NCBI RefSeq assembly: GCF_001682865.1
Contig: NZ_MAQX01000037.1
Span: forward strand, 62,001 to 126,000
Direction of reading: 5' to 3'
DNA length: 64,000 nucleotides
Source of the DNA: Bacillus sp. FJAT-26390
GTDB taxonomy: Bacteria > Bacillota > Bacilli > Paenibacillales > Paenibacillaceae
Below, piece after piece: positions 41,678-50,583 of the stretch (within the stretch, counting starts at the first letter, position 1; each line of letters opens with the position of its first letter). The translations under genes were made by a program, and so were the position numbers. Under the pieces are notes generated by a model. It worked only from the letters and a program-made list of their open reading frames with translations. It searched no databases and was not told the origin of the DNA.

Positions 41678-42475
41678 TTAGTAGCCTAGCGAGGCGCCGC
41701 CTTCTACCGGCAGCGCTACTCCCGTGATAAAGGCCGCTTGCTGCGAAGCCAAGTACAATACGGTTTGCGCAATCTCCTCAGAGGTGGCCGGGCGGCCAAG
41801 CGGATGCATCGCATTTAGCGCTTGGATCGTCTCCGCAGGATCCGGCTGCTGCCTAGTCCATTCTTCCAATAAAGGCGTCATGACGCCCGCCGGGCACACG
41901 CAGTTGACCCTAACGCCATCCGCGGCAAAGTCCAGCGCCAATGATTTGGTCATCGCGATAACCGCCCCTTTGGAAGCGGCATAGACCGGATTGTGCCGCT
42001 GGCCTACGAGCCCGTTAAGCGAAGCCATATTGACAATCGAGCCTTTTGTCCGCCGCAAATGCGGAACCGCGTGCTTTATCGTCAAATACACGCCCTTCAC
42101 ATTCACCGCAAGCACATGGTCGAACGCCTGCTCTTCGATTTCCTCAAGCGGCTTTGGCAAAATGACCGCCGCGTTATTGAACAGCACGTCGAGTTGGCCA
42201 AATGCTTGAAGCGTTTGAGCGATCAGTTTTTCGACCGCATTTTGCTGCGATACATCCGTTTGAATGGCTACCGCTATTGCTTGCGCGCCCGTTTGTGTAA
42301 GCCCTTTCACATTTGCGTAGTGTTCATTGAGCTCACGCGCTACACGCTGCCCCTCCGCCTCGTTCCAATCCGCAATAACGACATGCGCGCCTTCACCGGC
42401 GAACAGCTTAGCGCTAACCTCGCCGATGCCGGAGCCGCCTCCTGTTATAAGCACAACCTTATCCTTAAATCGCAA
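41678..42475 (-). CDS. SDR oxidoreductase, possible L-fucose dehydrogenase
   Basis: 265-residue classical SDR with TGGGSGIG, NNAAVILP, MASLNGLVG, YAASKGAV and a C-terminal LPVEGGASLGY. Start: a TTG at 42475, exactly 7 nt after GGAGG, giving MRFKDKVV, the same pattern as the sister SDR; an ATG at 42481 touches the ribosome site and one at 42499 lacks a good site. As first gene of the operon it fits the first oxidation of the sugar to its lactone. Substrate is inferred from context. Confidence 0.88.
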   Translation of the reverse strand: MRFKDKVVLITGGGSGIGEVSAKLFAGEGAHVVIADWNEAEGQRVARELNEHYANVKGLTQTGAQAIAVAIQTDVSQQNAVEKLIAQTLQAFGQLDVLFNNAAVILPKPLEEIEEQAFDHVLAVNVKGVYLTIKHAVPHLRRTKGSIVNMASLNGLVGQRHNPVYAASKGAVIAMTKSLALDFAADGVRVNCVCPAGVMTPLLEEWTRQQPDPAETIQALNAMHPLGRPATSEEIAQTVLYLASQQAAFITGVALPVEGGASLGY

Positions 42476-42685
42476 GGGCATCCCTCCTTTTAGCTCCATC
42501 TTTAACCCCGCTAAGCAATGAAGTTTATGTTATTAAATAATCCGCATTTTAGGTTGATTGTTCTTTCCCTTATTTTTCAGTTATTGTATCATCTATATAG
42601 AACCGTGTATTTGATCGGACATCCATAAAGTTGACAATTCATCCGCTAATTTTCCCATTATAATAGAGCAGAAGAGGGATAACGC

Positions 42686-43546
42686 TTGAGGAGACTGAAT
42701 GAGCTTACGCCGCATGTCGGGGATTCAATGAACTATCTTTATGACGGCAGCTCCAACGAAAAGCTGCGCGTCTGCAGCGTCTATGCTTTTCATCTATTTA
42801 CTGACGGACCGGGGCAAATGGAGATCAACGGAAAGCTGTTTCCTATCGACAATCGAACGCTTATTTTTCTTAGGCCGGATGAGCCTCACGCCTTCCATAT
42901 TTCCTCTGACCATCCGTTGGCATCGCATAACGTCTATTGCGATTTATGGGATCAGCGCGATCCGCTATCCGTAAACCGGACATTTATCTACGCACCGGAA
43001 CCTTTTGAGCTGAGCAGCATCGCTTTGTCTTTTCCTTGCGAGGAATTGGAGAGCCTGCCGAGCGTTTTTTCCTTGCAGCCCTATCCGGAGTTATATGAAG
43101 CCTTCCTGCTGTTAGCTAAGCTTTTTAATGATACGCAGCATTATCGCACGGAAATGGTAAACAGCCTGCTGTACGCATGGATACTCAACTGGTACAACAC
43201 CATCCATACCCATCAGCCGACGGATTACCGAATCGTCCGTTTGCTCGCTCACCTAAACGCTCAGCCCGAGCAGCGCGAGCCGGTTGAAACCTGGTGGAAG
43301 TTCTGCGGTTTGAAACGAACCTACTTCCATGCTTTATTTTTACGCGAGACGGGTCTCACTCCAAAGGCTTACCATCATAAATTGCTGATGAGACGAGCCT
43401 CCCATCTCCTGCTGGAGAGCGAGCTCAGCGTAACCGCTATCGCCGAAAGGCTCGGATATCCCTCGATCCATCCGTTCACCCGTCATTTCGGCGCCTTTTA
43501 CGGCGTCAGCCCCAAGCATTATCGGCTGCAGCCTCAGTCTCGGTAA
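42686..43546 (+). CDS. AraC family transcriptional regulator
   Basis: 286-residue cytosolic regulator, divergent from the fucose operon and probably its activator. The N-terminal cupin-like sugar-sensing part (PGQMEINGKLFPID, LIFLRPDEPHAFHISS) is followed by the AraC double helix-turn-helix (FCGLKRTYFHALFLRETGL and VTAIAERLGYPSIHPFTRHF). The start is a TTG at 42686 with AGAGGG 7 nt upstream; an ATG at 42728 is an alternative. TTGACA (42631) and TATAAT (42659) upstream are 22 nt apart, too far for a normal promoter, so an activator may be needed. Confidence 0.9.
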   Translation: MRRLNELTPHVGDSMNYLYDGSSNEKLRVCSVYAFHLFTDGPGQMEINGKLFPIDNRTLIFLRPDEPHAFHISSDHPLASHNVYCDLWDQRDPLSVNRTFIYAPEPFELSSIALSFPCEELESLPSVFSLQPYPELYEAFLLLAKLFNDTQHYRTEMVNSLLYAWILNWYNTIHTHQPTDYRIVRLLAHLNAQPEQREPVETWWKFCGLKRTYFHALFLRETGLTPKAYHHKLLMRRASHLLLESELSVTAIAERLGYPSIHPFTRHFGAFYGVSPKHYRLQPQSR

Positions 43547-43623
43547 TAACCATTGGTGGATATAAGCACATATCTGCCTGCATTAAGCTCACATACGCGC
43601 TTAAAGTACTGAATCAAAAAAAT

Positions 43624-43667
43624 AAAGCCAAGGAGATCCAGGTTATCGACCTGTATCCCATGGCTTT
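43624..43667. terminator. Bidirectional terminator
   Basis: Stem AAAGCCA..ATCCAGGT / ACCTG.AT..TGGCTTT with small mismatches and a 5-nt loop. TTTTGTTTG follows on plus, a T run on minus. It serves the AraC gene and the beta-lactamase-like gene. The rest of 43547-43775 is empty. Confidence 0.85.
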
Positions 43668-43775
43668 TGTTTGTTAACCTGCACTATTTCAGTTGCCCAC
43701 GCAAATCAGCGTCGACAATAGCCGGAACCTTAACATCCATATTAAACGAGTTGCTGCGATAACATCTGCGCTTGT

Positions 43776-44789
43776 CTAGCAATAGCCCTTCAGCAGGTCA
43801 TTCGCCAAGTTTCCGAACTGCCTGATATCGCTTAAGTAATCGTATCCGTTAGCGTTGCTTAGCTGATTGTACATTCTGACGACGACCGCGTCGTACTTCG
43901 GCACAACAAGGCATGCGCATCCCGTTATCCCAAGTATTTGATAAGAACAGCTTGGCAGCCTCTCGCCCAGTTGGTTAAGATCAGTGTCGCTTTGCAGCCA
44001 CCAAATAAAACCGTTTCGCGGCAGGTGGGACGGCACGCCGCTTGGCGTCTGAAGTGACGTGACGCGTTCAAAAACACGTTGAGGCAGCAATTGCTCGCCG
44101 TTTATGCGGCCTTGGGCAAGATGCATATAACCCCACATTGCCAAATCTCTTGCACTAACAAACAAGTTGCTTTGGTCACCTGCGTCACTGTCATTTGGCC
44201 CGACCCATGTGTCATGGTCCTTGTAATAGTTGTAAATAAGATGCTCATGATTCGCCGTTCTCCAGCCCGTTTCATGAAGCTGATAACCCGCAAACACATG
44301 ATCTCTCATAAAAGCGCTTAAGGTTCTACCCGATAAGTGTGCGACCAATTGAATGAGCATTGTTATGCCTTCGTTTCTGTAAGCGAAGCTCTCCCCCGCC
44401 GGAAAAGCTCTGCCAATCGCTCCGCCTTCCGCTTGTAGACCATGCGTATGCGTGAGCAAATGTCGGAGCGTAACTCCTTCTGCCACAGCTTTATATTCAG
44501 TTAAGTAAACGCTAATTTCATCATCAATGCTGGCTATCAGACCTCTTTCCATCAGCAAGCTTATCGCTAGAGCAAGATAGGTTTTGCGGATAGAAGCAAC
44601 ATTAAACTGCGTACGCTCGCCTACAGCCCTCGACTGCTCGAATGATTCATGCCGGCCTGAATACCATTCATTGACGACAGCATTACTTTTAATGATGTAC
44701 GTGGCTGCTGCCGTGGCACCAGTCTCTTTTTGCATGCCATATACATATTCATTGAGTGGTTTAAAATGACCCGTATCTATCTTCAGCAT
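43776..44789 (-). CDS. Class C beta-lactamase-like serine hydrolase
   Basis: 337-residue hydrolase of the AmpC/PBP4*/EstB fold. SXXK motif Ser66-Ile-Arg-Lys69 (ASIRKTY), YXN motif Tyr137-Arg-Asn139 (FAYRNEG), and TLRHLLTHTHGL typical of the family. No signal peptide or membrane span is seen, so it is cytosolic; such proteins are usually esterases or D-aminopeptidases rather than antibiotic resistance enzymes. Start at 44789 has GAGGAG 7 nt upstream. It starts 45 nt after the amj stop, so both may be co-transcribed. Confidence 0.9.
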   Translation of the reverse strand: MLKIDTGHFKPLNEYVYGMQKETGATAAATYIIKSNAVVNEWYSGRHESFEQSRAVGERTQFNVASIRKTYLALAISLLMERGLIASIDDEISVYLTEYKAVAEGVTLRHLLTHTHGLQAEGGAIGRAFPAGESFAYRNEGITMLIQLVAHLSGRTLSAFMRDHVFAGYQLHETGWRTANHEHLIYNYYKDHDTWVGPNDSDAGDQSNLFVSARDLAMWGYMHLAQGRINGEQLLPQRVFERVTSLQTPSGVPSHLPRNGFIWWLQSDTDLNQLGERLPSCSYQILGITGCACLVVPKYDAVVVRMYNQLSNANGYDYLSDIRQFGNLANDLLKGYC

Positions 44790-44834
44790 AGCGATACTCT
44801 CCTCGTTCGGCTGCCGCTTTCGGTGCACAGAGAC

Positions 44835-45632
44835 CTACAAAACGGATACCAGCCATTTAATCCAGTATGCGGCTGGCACAAGCAGCACTTGGGCAAGCAG
44901 CGTGCCTAATAAGCGCGAAACCATCAATAAGCCAAAAATTTTGTTAAGCGCGTTGATATCTTTTTCGCCTCTAAGCACTTTGTCGGTAATTAAACCAATT
45001 TGCGGGTCTATGAGTATGGTCAGCAATATAGTCGCCATCCCATTTATAAGCCCAGAGGCCTGTGAGGCGGAGATTGCATGTTCTTTAGTTAAGGTGGATG
45101 CCAATAGAGCAGCCAGCACGCCGATGGTATAAATGGCGGTCACCAAGCTATTCAGAATGACCAGCCTTTTCGGAATGCCGCCGATTCTGAGGCGTGACAG
45201 CATCGATAATTTGGGGAATCGCAAATGGTAGCGCACATTTTGCAGCTTTTGGATCGAAACCGAGGTCCGTACCATTTGGGGGATGGAGCCCGCCACTTCA
45301 AAATGGGATATGACCCGCTTGGACAATATGACCGCAGACGGAAAAAGCAACAACGCAATAAATGTCCCTACCGTCGAAGCGCCGATAATAATCCGCATCT
45401 GATCGACTAGATTAAAGTCCGGGTTCTTTTTGGCAAAATCTATTATTTTACCAGAGAGCGGGCCTTGAACCATATTGGCTGTTCTTGAAATGAGGAGAAT
45501 GATGCCGGATAAGGATAAGGCAACCGCCAGTTTCCCTAAACGAACGCCTGCAGAGCGGAGCGCATAGGTGAGCGTCTCGGAGAGATGAATAATAAAAGTA
45601 AAAATGACAACGAGCATGACCTTATCGAGCAT
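44835..45632 (-). CDS. amj: Lipid II flippase Amj
   Basis: 265-residue membrane protein with about six to seven spans. The opening VVIFTFIIHLSETLTYALRS, then LGKLAVALSLSGIILLISRT and ANMVQGPLSGKIID, match the Amj (YdaH, DUF2837) family, the MurJ alternative that flips the peptidoglycan precursor lipid II. Start at 45632 (ATG, AGGTG 6 nt upstream) is preferred to the GTG at 45641. In Bacillus subtilis amj is induced by cell-envelope stress; no sigma-M site was identified here. Upstream of the serine hydrolase gene. Confidence 0.92.
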   Translation of the reverse strand: MLDKVMLVVIFTFIIHLSETLTYALRSAGVRLGKLAVALSLSGIILLISRTANMVQGPLSGKIIDFAKKNPDFNLVDQMRIIIGASTVGTFIALLLFPSAVILSKRVISHFEVAGSIPQMVRTSVSIQKLQNVRYHLRFPKLSMLSRLRIGGIPKRLVILNSLVTAIYTIGVLAALLASTLTKEHAISASQASGLINGMATILLTILIDPQIGLITDKVLRGEKDINALNKIFGLLMVSRLLGTLLAQVLLVPAAYWIKWLVSVL

Positions 45633-45736
45633 ATCGCACACCTCATCTCATGGTAACGGCATGTCTATTCTATTACAAATAATGCCATCTAATCAATTAA
45701 TTTAGTTAGTCTACTATACTCGCGATAAGGAAAAAA

Positions 45737-45767
45737 AATAGCCTGCTGAGCTTCCTCAGCAGACTAT
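45737..45767 (-). terminator. Terminator after the SDR gene
   Basis: Stem ATAG.CTGCTGAG / CTCAGCAG.CTAT with a tetraloop; eight Ts follow on the minus strand. Confidence 0.9.
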
Positions 45768-45788
45768 CCCTTTAATTTGGCGCTAGCA

Positions 45789-46541
45789 TTAGATGATGTA
45801 AGGGTTCGCTTCCATCTTCTCTGCTTTGGCAATCGCTTCTTCCAAAGTCATGCCGGCAAATGGTTGAGCGTGAAAGAACCGTCCGCTCTTCTGGTCATCT
45901 ACAAAGGCTCCGACTGCAATTCCAGGAATCACGCTTTCCACTGCGCTTGGCGCCTGCGGGCCTCCCAAATCGGTCCTGCACCAGCCCGGATCGGTAATAT
46001 TAATCATGATGTTGGTTCCTTCCAGCCTTGATGCCAAATCCTTCGTAAATTTATCAAGCGCTGCTTTGCTTGCTGCGTAACCTGCCTGCTCCGGCTCATT
46101 CTTAATTCCACTTGTAGTATTAATGACGCGGCCAAAGCCGCGCTCGATCATCTTAGGAATCAGACGATGGCATATCGTAGCAATTGAAATAAAATTAATC
46201 CGGAAGCTCATCTCAAAATCTGAAATCGGCGTGTTCCAATAATCCGTCCTATATGCAATTTGCACCGCCGCATTGTTGAAAATAATATCAACAGCCGTCC
46301 CCTTACCTTCTATTTCATCCAGCATGGCAACAACCTCTTCGTGGTTAGCGAGCTCTGCTTGCACGCAATATGCCTCTACACCAAGCGCTTTTACTTCCTC
46401 TTCCACTTTCTTTGTATGTGCCCTATCTCTGCTATGCAAAATCAAATTGCAGCCTTGCTTAGCCATAAAAATAGCGGTTTGATAACCTACGCCTCTGCTT
46501 GCGCCTGTAATAAGCGCCCATCTTCCTGTAACGTCTGCCAT
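45789..46541 (-). CDS. SDR family oxidoreductase
   Basis: 250-residue short-chain dehydrogenase. TGASRGVG cofactor motif, NNAAVQIAY, INTTSGIKNE with the Ser position kept, YAASKAAL with Tyr-Lys. The C-terminal third differs from sugar SDRs (GGPQAPSAVESVIPGIAVGA, then GRFFHAQ). AAAAGGAG lies about 14 nt before the ATG, a wide spacing. Substrate unknown; single gene with its own terminator. Confidence 0.88.
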   Translation of the reverse strand: MADVTGRWALITGASRGVGYQTAIFMAKQGCNLILHSRDRAHTKKVEEEVKALGVEAYCVQAELANHEEVVAMLDEIEGKGTAVDIIFNNAAVQIAYRTDYWNTPISDFEMSFRINFISIATICHRLIPKMIERGFGRVINTTSGIKNEPEQAGYAASKAALDKFTKDLASRLEGTNIMINITDPGWCRTDLGGPQAPSAVESVIPGIAVGAFVDDQKSGRFFHAQPFAGMTLEEAIAKAEKMEANPYII

Positions 46542-46610
46542 GATAAGTTTATACTCTCCTTTTAAACGGCTGTTTGCTTGATTTTGAGCGAACGGCTGGA
46601 AGCCCCTCTG

Positions 46611-47501
46611 CTAGTTTTTTAATTGATAGCTGACAAAAGCCAGTTGCTTGCTATCGGGCGACCATGAATTAACGTTAATGGTGCCTTGGCCTCCGAACAG
46701 CTCGGCCAAAGTCCGGTATTGCCCGCCGCTGCTTGCCATCAGCCGAATTTCGACGTTTTTGTTGGCAGGGTGGTCGTTCGGCTCAACGTCCCCTTTGCGA
46801 TAGGTGATATAAGCGACGGATTCGCCATCCGGGGACAAATGCGGGAACCAGCTGTTGCTCTCGTCATCCGTCATTTGAGTCTGCTCGCTGCCGTCTGCGT
46901 TCATTCGCCATACCTGCATCAAGCCCGATCTCGTCGAATTGAACCAAATATGCCGATTGTCCGGCGAGTATTCCGGCCCGTCATCCAGCCCCGGCGTATC
47001 CGTTAGCTGCGTCTCGATCCCGCCGTTGACTGAAATGGTATAAATATCGTATTGTCCATTCCGTTCGGCGCAATAGGACAAGGTGCCGCCGTCCGGCGAC
47101 CAGCCGTGCAGATAGCTTGGCGCAAGCTCCGTAACGAGCACGGGTTGATCACCGCCTGCAAGCGGGAGGATATAAATGCGCGACTGGCCGTCCTCCTGCG
47201 TATGATGGCTGACCGCAATTTGCGAATCGTCCGGAGAAAGCACATGGTCATTGTTGCATCTTGTTGCAAAACCTGTGTTGATCACCGTACTCTCGCCGGA
47301 GGAGAGGTCAAAGGAGCAGAGCAGCCCTCCGCTGTTATAGATGAGACGTTTGCCGTCTTTTGTCCAGTTCGGCGCCTCGATTAAATAATCGAATTCAGCC
47401 AGCACCTTCCTATCGCCGGTTACGACATCCACCGTTTCAAGAAAGCTGTTAACGCTGCGGTCAGCGTGCTTGAGAAGCTCCTGCAAGGTCTTCATCATCA
47501 T
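46611..47501 (-). CDS. TolB-like beta-propeller protein
   Basis: 296-residue cytosolic protein made of WD40-like (PD40) repeats: PNWTKDGKRLIYNSGG, DHVLSPDDSQIAVSHH, LHGWSPDGGTLSYCAE, PEYSPDNRHIWFNSTRS, PHLSPDGESVAYITY and SWSPDSKQLAFVSY. It forms a propeller of about six blades and lacks a signal peptide, unlike true TolB. Related short proteins occur in glycan-use loci. Three ATG codons stand in a row; AAAGGA suits the first two. The upstream gap carries two LacI-type dyads, so sugar control is likely. Confidence 0.85.
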   Translation of the reverse strand: MMMKTLQELLKHADRSVNSFLETVDVVTGDRKVLAEFDYLIEAPNWTKDGKRLIYNSGGLLCSFDLSSGESTVINTGFATRCNNDHVLSPDDSQIAVSHHTQEDGQSRIYILPLAGGDQPVLVTELAPSYLHGWSPDGGTLSYCAERNGQYDIYTISVNGGIETQLTDTPGLDDGPEYSPDNRHIWFNSTRSGLMQVWRMNADGSEQTQMTDDESNSWFPHLSPDGESVAYITYRKGDVEPNDHPANKNVEIRLMASSGGQYRTLAELFGGQGTINVNSWSPDSKQLAFVSYQLKN

Positions 47502-47822
47502 CTACCATCCTTTGGATACCCGTATTTAAACTTCTGTGCGCATCAACCCTATCATTGTGAACGCGTGTTTATAATCGAACAAAAAAATAATGGCATTCGC
47601 TAACCTATAGCATCAGGAAACTTTAAACAACCCAGCCCACCGAGTTCACTAAATGCGCCGCATCCTAACCAAGCTTATCTGGCCTCGCCATCTCCGTTAC
47701 GGGTTTGTTTGTAAACACGTGTTCATAACTTCATCATACCTAATACATGAAATCGCTGTCAATCCTTTTTACAGCAGGACGCTCGCTTTTTCAGCAGCCC
47801 CCATACCGTATGCCGCATAAAA
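47502..47822. promoter_or_regulatory. Promoter region with two LacI-type dyads facing each other
   Basis: Two 18-bp sites: TTGTGAACGCGTGTTTAT (47555-47572) and GTAAACACGTGTTCATAA (47711-47728). Site 1 read on the minus strand equals site 2 at 15 of 18 positions. Central ACGYGT dyads are LacI-like. Their centres are 156 bp apart, suitable for DNA looping. No regulator gene lies beside them. Otherwise the gap holds nothing I can name. Confidence 0.55.
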
Positions 47823-47859
47823 AAATGGCATGCCAGGAGTACTCCCTAACACGCCATTT
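47823..47859 (-). terminator. Terminator after the methyltransferase gene
   Basis: AAATGGC / GCCATTT outer stem with an inner GGAGTACTCC dyad; the minus strand continues TTTTTTT. Confidence 0.85.
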
Positions 47860-47878
47860 CTTATTCTTTAACGATTAT

Positions 47879-49423
47879 TTATCCAAATAGCGCCAGCAGC
47901 GCCTTAGCCTCTTCATGCTCCGGCTCAAGCGCTAAAGCGAAGCGCGCAAACTCCGACGCTTCCGCCTCGCTGCCCGTCTCATAGCAGCAGATCGCCATGC
48001 TGTAGAGCGTCTCGGCCGTTCCTTCATTGTCCTTCAGTGACCGCTCAATGAAAATCCGCGCATCCTCGTACAATTCCAGCTGATAAAGCAGCATGCCGCA
48101 GTCCAGCGCAAGATCATGCTTCTCGTTCATCGGGTAATAGCCATCCCACATTCGATAGATGCCTTGGCGAAGATCCTCTGCTTCCTCATCGCCGGCCTCC
48201 GACAGAAGCAACAGCATGCGCTTCGCGCTTTGAAGGAACAATTGCGAATCGTAGAGGCTTAGCCGCCAAAAGGCGATGATTTGAGACAGCTCCATTTGGT
48301 CCAAATGCTCATCAAACCATAGCTTCATGCTGAAAAAATCATCTGGCCCGAACCGGTCGACAAACCGGCGGTAAGCTAGTCGCGTCTGGGCATAGCCAAG
48401 CGGATTCTGCAGCATAAGAATGCAGCCTACATTCAAGTTTTTATAATGATGCTCGGTAAAATGGGACAACGCCCCCTTTTGCTCGAAAGCCTTCTCAATC
48501 GCATGGTAATTCGCCGTTAAAGAGAAGCTGCCGTGATGAATCAGCTTGGGCGGCTCGGCGAACGCCCAGTTGTCCAAGCGGTGGTCGCCTTTGTCCGCCG
48601 TGAGCAGAACAAATCCCTCTTGGGACAACCCGCCAAGCCTCTCTAAGCAATCCATGCCGATCTCCGGGAAAAGAATATGCGAATCCTCAAGCTGCTGCTT
48701 ATACAACTCAAGCACCGCCTTGTAGCGATAGGATTCCTCTTCATATTCGGCGGCACGGCGATAATGATATTCGGGAACCATCTTCCAAAGCATGTCCGGC
48801 TCAGCCGCCGCTTCATCCTCCGCCATGAGCGGAAAAGAAACTCTGCACTCAAAAATACTGCCTTCATCCACGTAGATCAATTGCTGCGGGATGCTGTCAA
48901 AAAAATAATTTGCGACAAGGAGCAATGGCTGCTTCAGGCTTGCCCGGCGTATCGTATCGCCCGATTGGGTCAAATGCAGCTCTGAGTCCTGCACCGCATC
49001 TAACTTAGCGAAATCCAGTATGCCCTGCTGTACGAACGGCTGCAGGCTAGGGTGCTGCTGCCAATATGCCACATTTTTAACCGGCAAATCACTCAAGACA
49101 TACCGGAATGGCGGAAGCTCGATGCCAGCATAATCGATCAGCTCGGTTAACGCTTTAAGCACATAATAGGCTAAGCGGCCCGAGCCCGCTCCAAGCTCAA
49201 GGATCGTAACCGGCTCGCCTGCATTGCCCAGCCTTGCCCTATCCTGAAGGAATCCAAATATGATTTCCGCGTACGCCGTTGCGATCACTGGATTATTCGT
49301 GATATATTGCGGCACTTCCTCGTTCTGCCATGCCTCGATGCCCTGTTCTTCAAAATACGCGCGCTGCAGCTCCCAAATAGGCGCTTCACTAAATCGGTAA
49401 AGCGGTTGATCGTTATGATTCAT
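47879..49423 (-). CDS. SAM-dependent methyltransferase (MidA/NDUFAF7-like) with TPR tail
   Basis: 514-residue cytosolic protein. The front half has a class I methyltransferase signature: VTILELGAGSGRLAYYVL, FRYVLSDLPVKNVAYWQQHP and LLLVANYFFDSIPQQLIYVD, similar to the MidA/DUF185 group. The C-terminal ~130 residues are helical repeats of TPR type (DLALDCGMLLYQLELYEDAR, then ETLYSMAICCYETGSEAEAS). The target is unknown; the repeats suggest a protein substrate. AGGTT lies before the ATG. Single gene. Confidence 0.85.
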   Translation of the reverse strand: MNHNDQPLYRFSEAPIWELQRAYFEEQGIEAWQNEEVPQYITNNPVIATAYAEIIFGFLQDRARLGNAGEPVTILELGAGSGRLAYYVLKALTELIDYAGIELPPFRYVLSDLPVKNVAYWQQHPSLQPFVQQGILDFAKLDAVQDSELHLTQSGDTIRRASLKQPLLLVANYFFDSIPQQLIYVDEGSIFECRVSFPLMAEDEAAAEPDMLWKMVPEYHYRRAAEYEEESYRYKAVLELYKQQLEDSHILFPEIGMDCLERLGGLSQEGFVLLTADKGDHRLDNWAFAEPPKLIHHGSFSLTANYHAIEKAFEQKGALSHFTEHHYKNLNVGCILMLQNPLGYAQTRLAYRRFVDRFGPDDFFSMKLWFDEHLDQMELSQIIAFWRLSLYDSQLFLQSAKRMLLLLSEAGDEEAEDLRQGIYRMWDGYYPMNEKHDLALDCGMLLYQLELYEDARIFIERSLKDNEGTAETLYSMAICCYETGSEAEASEFARFALALEPEHEEAKALLALFG

Positions 49424-49579
49424 TTTAAATAACCTACTTTGCTCTATGTATTAAAAGGATCTAAACAGGCTCCATCAAGTATGCTAGGTCAAAACCGTCC
49501 GTTTTAAACCTAGCATCTGTATGCTGCGTTGTCCACACTTAGCATTCTATAACTGCCCATTTGATACCTAAAACAAATA

Positions 49580-49608
49580 TTGACAATTAGATTATTTCAG
49601 ATTACTCT
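49580..49608 (+). promoter_or_regulatory. Sigma-A promoter of the ABC exporter operon
   Basis: -35 TTGACA (49580-49585), 17-nt spacer, weak -10 TACTCT (49603-49608). The spacer and -10 lie inside the 43-bp dyad, so a bound regulator would block the promoter. Confidence 0.65.
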
Positions 49609-49633
49609 GAATTACAGAGTTATCTGAAATAAT
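49591..49633. promoter_or_regulatory. 43-bp dyad operator with two CAGA-N4-TCTG sites
   Basis: Arms of 19 bp (ATTATTTCAGATTACTCTG and its complement, one mismatch) around AATTA. Within it are two smaller palindromes, CAGATTACTCTG (49598-49609) and CAGAGTTATCTG (49615-49626), 17 bp centre to centre. It is 24 bp before the ABC ATPase gene and probably the target of the winged-helix protein at the operon's end. Confidence 0.7.
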
Positions 49634-49656
49634 ACGTATTCGAGAGGAATGGAGCC

Positions 49657-50583
49657 ATGCAGACCGTGATTCAGTTGGATCAAGTATGCAAGCAGTATGG
49701 GACCACAACAGCCGTCGACCATATATCGATGCAGGTAAACAAGGGCGAAATCTTCGGTATCGTAGGACCTAATGGTGCCGGAAAAACAACGTTAATCGAA
49801 ATACTTGAAGGACTGCGAAATGCAGACAGCGGCATCGCAATGGTATTAGGCAAGGACATCCGCAAGCATTCGCAAGAGATCAAGCAGCGAATCGGCGTGC
49901 TGCTGCAATCCACCGCCATGCCGGAGAAAGCCAAAGTTAAAGAAGTGCTGCACATGTTCGGCTCCTTATATAAAAAAACGGCTGATCTAAACGAAATTGC
50001 CGCATTCCTTGGACTTGAGGATAAGCAGAATGCTTTCATCAAATCTTTGTCCGGCGGGTGGAAGCAGCGCGTATCGCTTGCGCTCGCATTGATCAATGAT
50101 CCCGAAATTATTTTTCTCGATGAACCCAGCATGGGTTTGGACCCGAATGCGCGCAGTGAAATGTGGGAGATGATTCACCGGCTGAAGAAGCAAGGCCGGA
50201 CGATTGTCGTTACGACCCACTACATGGAGGAAGCCGAATACTTGTGCGACCGGATCGCGGTCATCAGCCGCGGGCGGCTGGTCGCTCTTGATACGCCGCG
50301 GAAGCTCATTTCCATGCTTGGCGGCACCAAACGCATCAGCTTCAAAAATCCCGGCCATTCAAACGAAAAACATTTCGCAAAGCTGGCACATGTCGCCCAC
50401 GTCGAATACGGAGCCGATCTCATTAAGCTACATTCGAGCCATATTGATGAAACGCTAAAGCAGCTGTTCCACTTAGCCTCACAAGAGGATTGGATGGTCA
50501 GCGGGCTGCGGCTCGAGGACGCTTCCATGAACGACGTCTTTACCGAAATGACGAATTTGCAAAGCAAGGAGGCTGCGAGATGA
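49657..50583 (+). CDS. ABC transporter ATP-binding protein (drug/antibiotic type)
   Basis: 308-residue ATPase. Walker A GPNGAGKTT, Q-loop in VLLQSTAMPEKAKV, signature LSGGWKQRVSLALAL (Trp where Gln is usual), Walker B IIFLDEPSMGLDP, H-loop in VVTTHYMEEAEYL. The C-terminal ~80 residues are of the DrrA/CcmA type. It drives the permease whose gene overlaps its stop (ATGA). Ribosome site GAGAGGA. First gene of a four-gene operon. Confidence 0.93.
   Translation: MQTVIQLDQVCKQYGTTTAVDHISMQVNKGEIFGIVGPNGAGKTTLIEILEGLRNADSGIAMVLGKDIRKHSQEIKQRIGVLLQSTAMPEKAKVKEVLHMFGSLYKKTADLNEIAAFLGLEDKQNAFIKSLSGGWKQRVSLALALINDPEIIFLDEPSMGLDPNARSEMWEMIHRLKKQGRTIVVTTHYMEEAEYLCDRIAVISRGRLVALDTPRKLISMLGGTKRISFKNPGHSNEKHFAKLAHVAHVEYGADLIKLHSSHIDETLKQLFHLASQEDWMVSGLRLEDASMNDVFTEMTNLQSKEAAR

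Noticed and set aside
42631..42664. TTGACA and TATAAT before the AraC gene as a normal promoter
   Set aside because: The spacing is 22 nt, too long for sigma-A without an activator.
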